From contig NZ_JBHSAB010000029.1 in NCBI RefSeq assembly GCF_042649825.1, positions 109,562 to 173,561 on the forward strand: DNA of 64,000 nucleotides, in the 5' to 3' direction. The stretch is from Legionella_C dresdenensis (GTDB lineage: Bacteria; Pseudomonadota; Gammaproteobacteria; Legionellales; Legionellaceae). Under the pieces are notes generated by a model. That model made no database searches. It was not told the DNA's origin and saw only the letters and a list, made by a program, of their open reading frames with translations. Below are positions 61,448 through 64,000 of this stretch, piece after piece (within the stretch, counting starts at the first letter, position 1; each line of letters starts with the position of its first letter). Both the position numbers and the translations under genes were made by a program.

Positions 61448-62967
61448 AATCAAATAGACGCCACGTATACGGACTTATTATTACCCTGTTTCTGGTCGGT
61501 ACAGGATTGTTTCTCTATCGTCATCTGATACTTGATGTTCCGCTGACCGACACTGAAACCGTCAACAGCTGGATGGTGGAAGCCAACTTGCGTTTTACTG
61601 CCGAACATAGCGTTCCGGTCAAGGCAAGCTTTATCATCCCTTATATGCCGCCTTATTTTGCTATTCTTGATGAATACTTTGTTTCGCATAATTATGGCGT
61701 AACAACCAATCTGAGCGGCTACAACCGGCAAACAGTCTGGTCATTGCGAAGGGGTAGTGGTGCGCAGTCACTGTATTATCGCGCCATTTTCCGTGAAACG
61801 GACAGCAATGAAGCTATTCTAGGCAAGCCGCCGGCAGTCAAGGCGGTTATTCTTGAAGATAACCAGAAATCAGCGATCGATACCATTACCAGTCAGGTAC
61901 GTCAGACCTCTGCCGATATTCAGACTTTTGCTCAAGGCACAATTAAGGAGCTGAATAAAAAGGATGGCAGCGCCAAGTTACTGGTCGGCAGCGATTTTAG
62001 TGATGACAATATTATTAAAGCAGCAATCACCGTCCTTAATCAGGCTAAAATCTATGCTATGCCGGTAAAAGGGATTTTTCTGACTGAGCAGAGTAAAGCC
62101 GACTTCAAATCGATGATAGTCGTTTATAATGACAAAGACTGGATTTATATTAATCCACGTACAGGCAGTGCTGGTTTACCTAAAAATTTCCTGATCTGGC
62201 AATATGGTTTTGAACCGCTTTATGAGGTCACCGGCGGTAAAAAACCGGTATTTAATTTTACCGTGTCGCCAACTCCGATTAACGCATTGACTGTAGCCAA
62301 GGCTCGCGGCCTGCAGACTGATTCACAAATGCTGCGTTTTTCACTGCTGCAATTGCCGGTTAATACCCAGGAAACCTATAAAATCCTGCTAACTGTTCCC
62401 ATTGGCGCCTTTATTATTCTGCTCTTGCGTAATTTTGTCGGTATGAAGACCTTTGGTACTTTCATGCCGGTTCTGATTGCGCTGGCTTTCCGCGAAACCC
62501 ATGTTATTTGGGGAATATTACTCTTCGTAATTATTGTATCGTTCGGCCTGCTTGCACGTTTTTATCTGGATCAGCTTAAACTTCTGCTGGTGCCTCGGCT
62601 TGCCGCCATTCTAACAGTTGTTATTTTATTAATGATATTTATCAGTGTCCTGTGTCAAAATCTGGGTCTGGAGTCAGGCTTGTCTGTCGCTCTGTTCCCG
62701 ATGGTTATCCTTACTATGACTATTGAACGGATGTGTATTACCTGGGATGAGCGGGGCGCCGGTGAAGCCATTAAATCAGGCGCAGGCAGCCTAGTGGCAG
62801 CTGTTATTGCTTTCTGGGCCATGAATTATCCGCCGGTACAATATCTCGTTTTTGCTTTTCCGGAATTGTTACTGATCCTGTTAGCGCTGATTCTGTGGTT
62901 TGGCCAATATCGCGGTTATCGCTTAATGGAATTAATTCGCTTTAAAGCCCTGGCAGGAACAGAATAA
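61444..62967 (+). CDS. Inactive-transglutaminase/7TM membrane protein
   Basis: A 507-residue membrane protein: an N-terminal signal anchor (GLIITLFLVGTGLFLYRHLI), a periplasmic region of about 300 residues with a transglutaminase-like fold (LNQAKIYAMPVKGIFLTEQS, YNDKDWIYINPRTGSAGLPK) that lacks an evident catalytic Cys, and a C-terminal bundle of about seven helices starting ETYKILLTVPIGAFIILLLR. This is the membrane member of the conserved protease-7TM-ATP-grasp operon. The catalytic part looks dead, so a binding or sensing role is likely. Its stop overlaps the next start (TAATG). Confidence 0.82.
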   Translation: MKSNRRHVYGLIITLFLVGTGLFLYRHLILDVPLTDTETVNSWMVEANLRFTAEHSVPVKASFIIPYMPPYFAILDEYFVSHNYGVTTNLSGYNRQTVWSLRRGSGAQSLYYRAIFRETDSNEAILGKPPAVKAVILEDNQKSAIDTITSQVRQTSADIQTFAQGTIKELNKKDGSAKLLVGSDFSDDNIIKAAITVLNQAKIYAMPVKGIFLTEQSKADFKSMIVVYNDKDWIYINPRTGSAGLPKNFLIWQYGFEPLYEVTGGKKPVFNFTVSPTPINALTVAKARGLQTDSQMLRFSLLQLPVNTQETYKILLTVPIGAFIILLLRNFVGMKTFGTFMPVLIALAFRETHVIWGILLFVIIVSFGLLARFYLDQLKLLLVPRLAAILTVVILLMIFISVLCQNLGLESGLSVALFPMVILTMTIERMCITWDERGAGEAIKSGAGSLVAAVIAFWAMNYPPVQYLVFAFPELLLILLALILWFGQYRGYRLMELIRFKALAGTE

Positions 62968-63911
62968 TGTGGCGCATTTACCAAAGCCTGCGAAAAAAGG
63001 GGATTTTGAGCATCAATCAGCGTAATAGCGATTATGTTCTGCGGTACAATCAACGTAAGCGTTATCCGCTGGTTGATGACAAATTACAGACTAAACGGCT
63101 GGCAATGCAAGCTGGAATTGCGGTACCGCAGCTTTATGAAATTATAGAAAGCGAACATCAGATTAAGAACATCGATAATATTCTGGCTCCTTATAAAGAT
63201 TTTGTCATCAAGCCAGCTCATGGCGCAGGCGGTGACGGGATTATTGTAGTTACCGACAGGGTATTTGGCCGCTACCGCCAAATCAATGGCAAATTAACCA
63301 CTACCCAGGAATTAAGTTACCATCTTTCCTGTTTGTTATCGGGTGCATACAGTTTGGGCGGCCATAGCGATTACGCTATTATTGAACATCGCGTTGTGGT
63401 TGATCCGGTATTTAAGGAAGTGAGTTATGAGGGCATTCCCGATATCCGGATTATTACCTTGCTGGGTTATCCGGCAATGGCAATGGTCAGGTTGCCAACC
63501 CGGTTGTCTGGCGGTAAAGCCAATCTGCATCAGGGCGCCATTGGGGTAGGCGTTAATCTTGCTACCGGCAAAACCCTGGGCGGAGTCTACCATAATGATG
63601 CCATTGATTTTCATCCTGATACCTTAAATCCGATAGTCGATATTCAGGTTCCTTATTGGAACAAAATTCTGGAAATTGCAGCCAGTTGCTTTGAGCTGAC
63701 AGGCCTTGGTTACCTTGGAGTCGATATTGTGCTGGATAAGGATCATGGCCCCCTGATGCTGGAGCTTAATGCGCGTCCCGGCCTCAATATTCAGATTGCT
63801 AATCGCGAAGGGGGGGTTAAACGTTACCGCGCTATTGAAGAAAGAGCCATGCAAGGTAACGAATCGGTGCAGGAACGAGTTGCATTCAGCCAACAAGCCT
63901 TTGCCCGTTAA
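62967..63911 (+). CDS. ATP-grasp alpha-L-glutamate ligase-like protein
   Basis: A 314-residue RimK-related ATP-grasp ligase. FVIKPAHGAGGDGIIVV is the ATP-binding loop, EVSYEGIPDIRIITLLGYP the central strand, and LMLELNARPGLNIQIANREG the metal-binding end with Glu and Asn. Such enzymes add amino acids to a carboxylate, forming an amide with ATP hydrolysis. With the two previous genes it forms a ligase-membrane-protease set whose substrate, probably a periplasmic or envelope peptide, is not known. Confidence 0.87.
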   Translation: MWRIYQSLRKKGILSINQRNSDYVLRYNQRKRYPLVDDKLQTKRLAMQAGIAVPQLYEIIESEHQIKNIDNILAPYKDFVIKPAHGAGGDGIIVVTDRVFGRYRQINGKLTTTQELSYHLSCLLSGAYSLGGHSDYAIIEHRVVVDPVFKEVSYEGIPDIRIITLLGYPAMAMVRLPTRLSGGKANLHQGAIGVGVNLATGKTLGGVYHNDAIDFHPDTLNPIVDIQVPYWNKILEIAASCFELTGLGYLGVDIVLDKDHGPLMLELNARPGLNIQIANREGGVKRYRAIEERAMQGNESVQERVAFSQQAFAR

Positions 63912-63916
63912 ATGAA

Positions 63917-63936
63917 TGTTGGGCTTCACAGCCCAA
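63917..63936. repeat. Dispersed TGTTGGG palindrome, last copy
   Basis: TGTTGGGCTTCACAGCCCAA just after the ATP-grasp gene, with TTGGGCT/AGCCCAA as perfect arms. Confidence 0.75.
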
Positions 63937-64000
63937 TGGCGCTGCCTTAAGCTGTACAAAAATTGCGATATAGAAAAAAAGAGCTAAATATATATAGAAA

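Noticed and set aside
5011..63936. Recurring TGTTGGG palindromes as a CRISPR array
   Set aside because: Copies are scattered singly or in pairs over 59 kb, are inverted relative to each other, and have no regular spacers or cas genes.

Overview
The window looks like a chromosomal segment of a Legionella species (Gammaproteobacteria, Legionellaceae). It carries a recognisable vipF-fabF-lpxD-polA block, Legionella-type major outer membrane proteins in tandem, an LbtU-type siderophore porin, a grxD/ahpC-sodB cluster and several large proteins that join eukaryote-like domains (ankyrin, RasGEF, OTU, papain-like protease) in the way Dot/Icm type IV effectors do. Two intergenic regions hold near-consensus PmrA boxes, the operator that drives many Dot/Icm effector genes. 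No rRNA, tRNA, CRISPR array or prophage was seen.

Layout. 1-2.3 kb: coxB (cut by the left edge) and a tetraheme cytochrome c. 2.5-16.8 kb: mostly core genes (LysE exporter, EAL-HDOD protein, DUF155/RMD1 protein, purine permease, msrA, vipF, fabF, lpxD, polA, L,D-transpeptidase). 16.9-22.5 kb: a pair of divergent candidate effectors, one with a possible cyclin-like fold and a PmrA box, the other an ankyrin-RasGEF protein with two sets of internal repeats. 22.5-25.7 kb: rpiA, poxB and a small lipoprotein. 25.7-28.3 kb: a repeat-rich patch with gene remnants around a C58 protease-like/ankyrin candidate effector. 28.3-33.8 kb: thiolase, cystathionine beta-synthase, a PmrA-box-driven OTU protease-like protein, a membrane coiled-coil protein coupled to a DOT1-like methyltransferase, and ihfB. 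33.7-43.1 kb: dcd, LbtU porin, two tandem porins, motY/pyrC/rnt and the oxidative-stress group ahpC, grxD, sodB. 43.2-49.8 kb: argD, a soluble hybrid histidine kinase, and a three-gene operon of GCS2 ligase, double cNMP-binding protein and class II glutamine amidotransferase. 50-51.5 kb: a second, AT-rich C58-like candidate effector. 51.6-57.2 kb: rlmB-rnr, an amino-acid binding protein, a dead IS5-type element inside 125-bp inverted arms, and a DUF4254 protein. 57.1-64 kb: a multi-pass membrane protein, brnQ, and a second peptide-ligase operon (retropepsin-like protease, transglutaminase-like 7TM protein, ATP-grasp ligase).

A short palindrome built around TGTTGGG...CCCAACCTA recurs at least fourteen times, always between genes, singly or as head-to-head pairs. 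It is the most pervasive non-coding signal here. The most interesting coding material is the set of five predicted host-directed proteins (cyclin-like, ankyrin-RasGEF, OTU, two C58-like), two of which share an identical promoter architecture, and the two separate amidoligase operons, whose products cannot be named from sequence.
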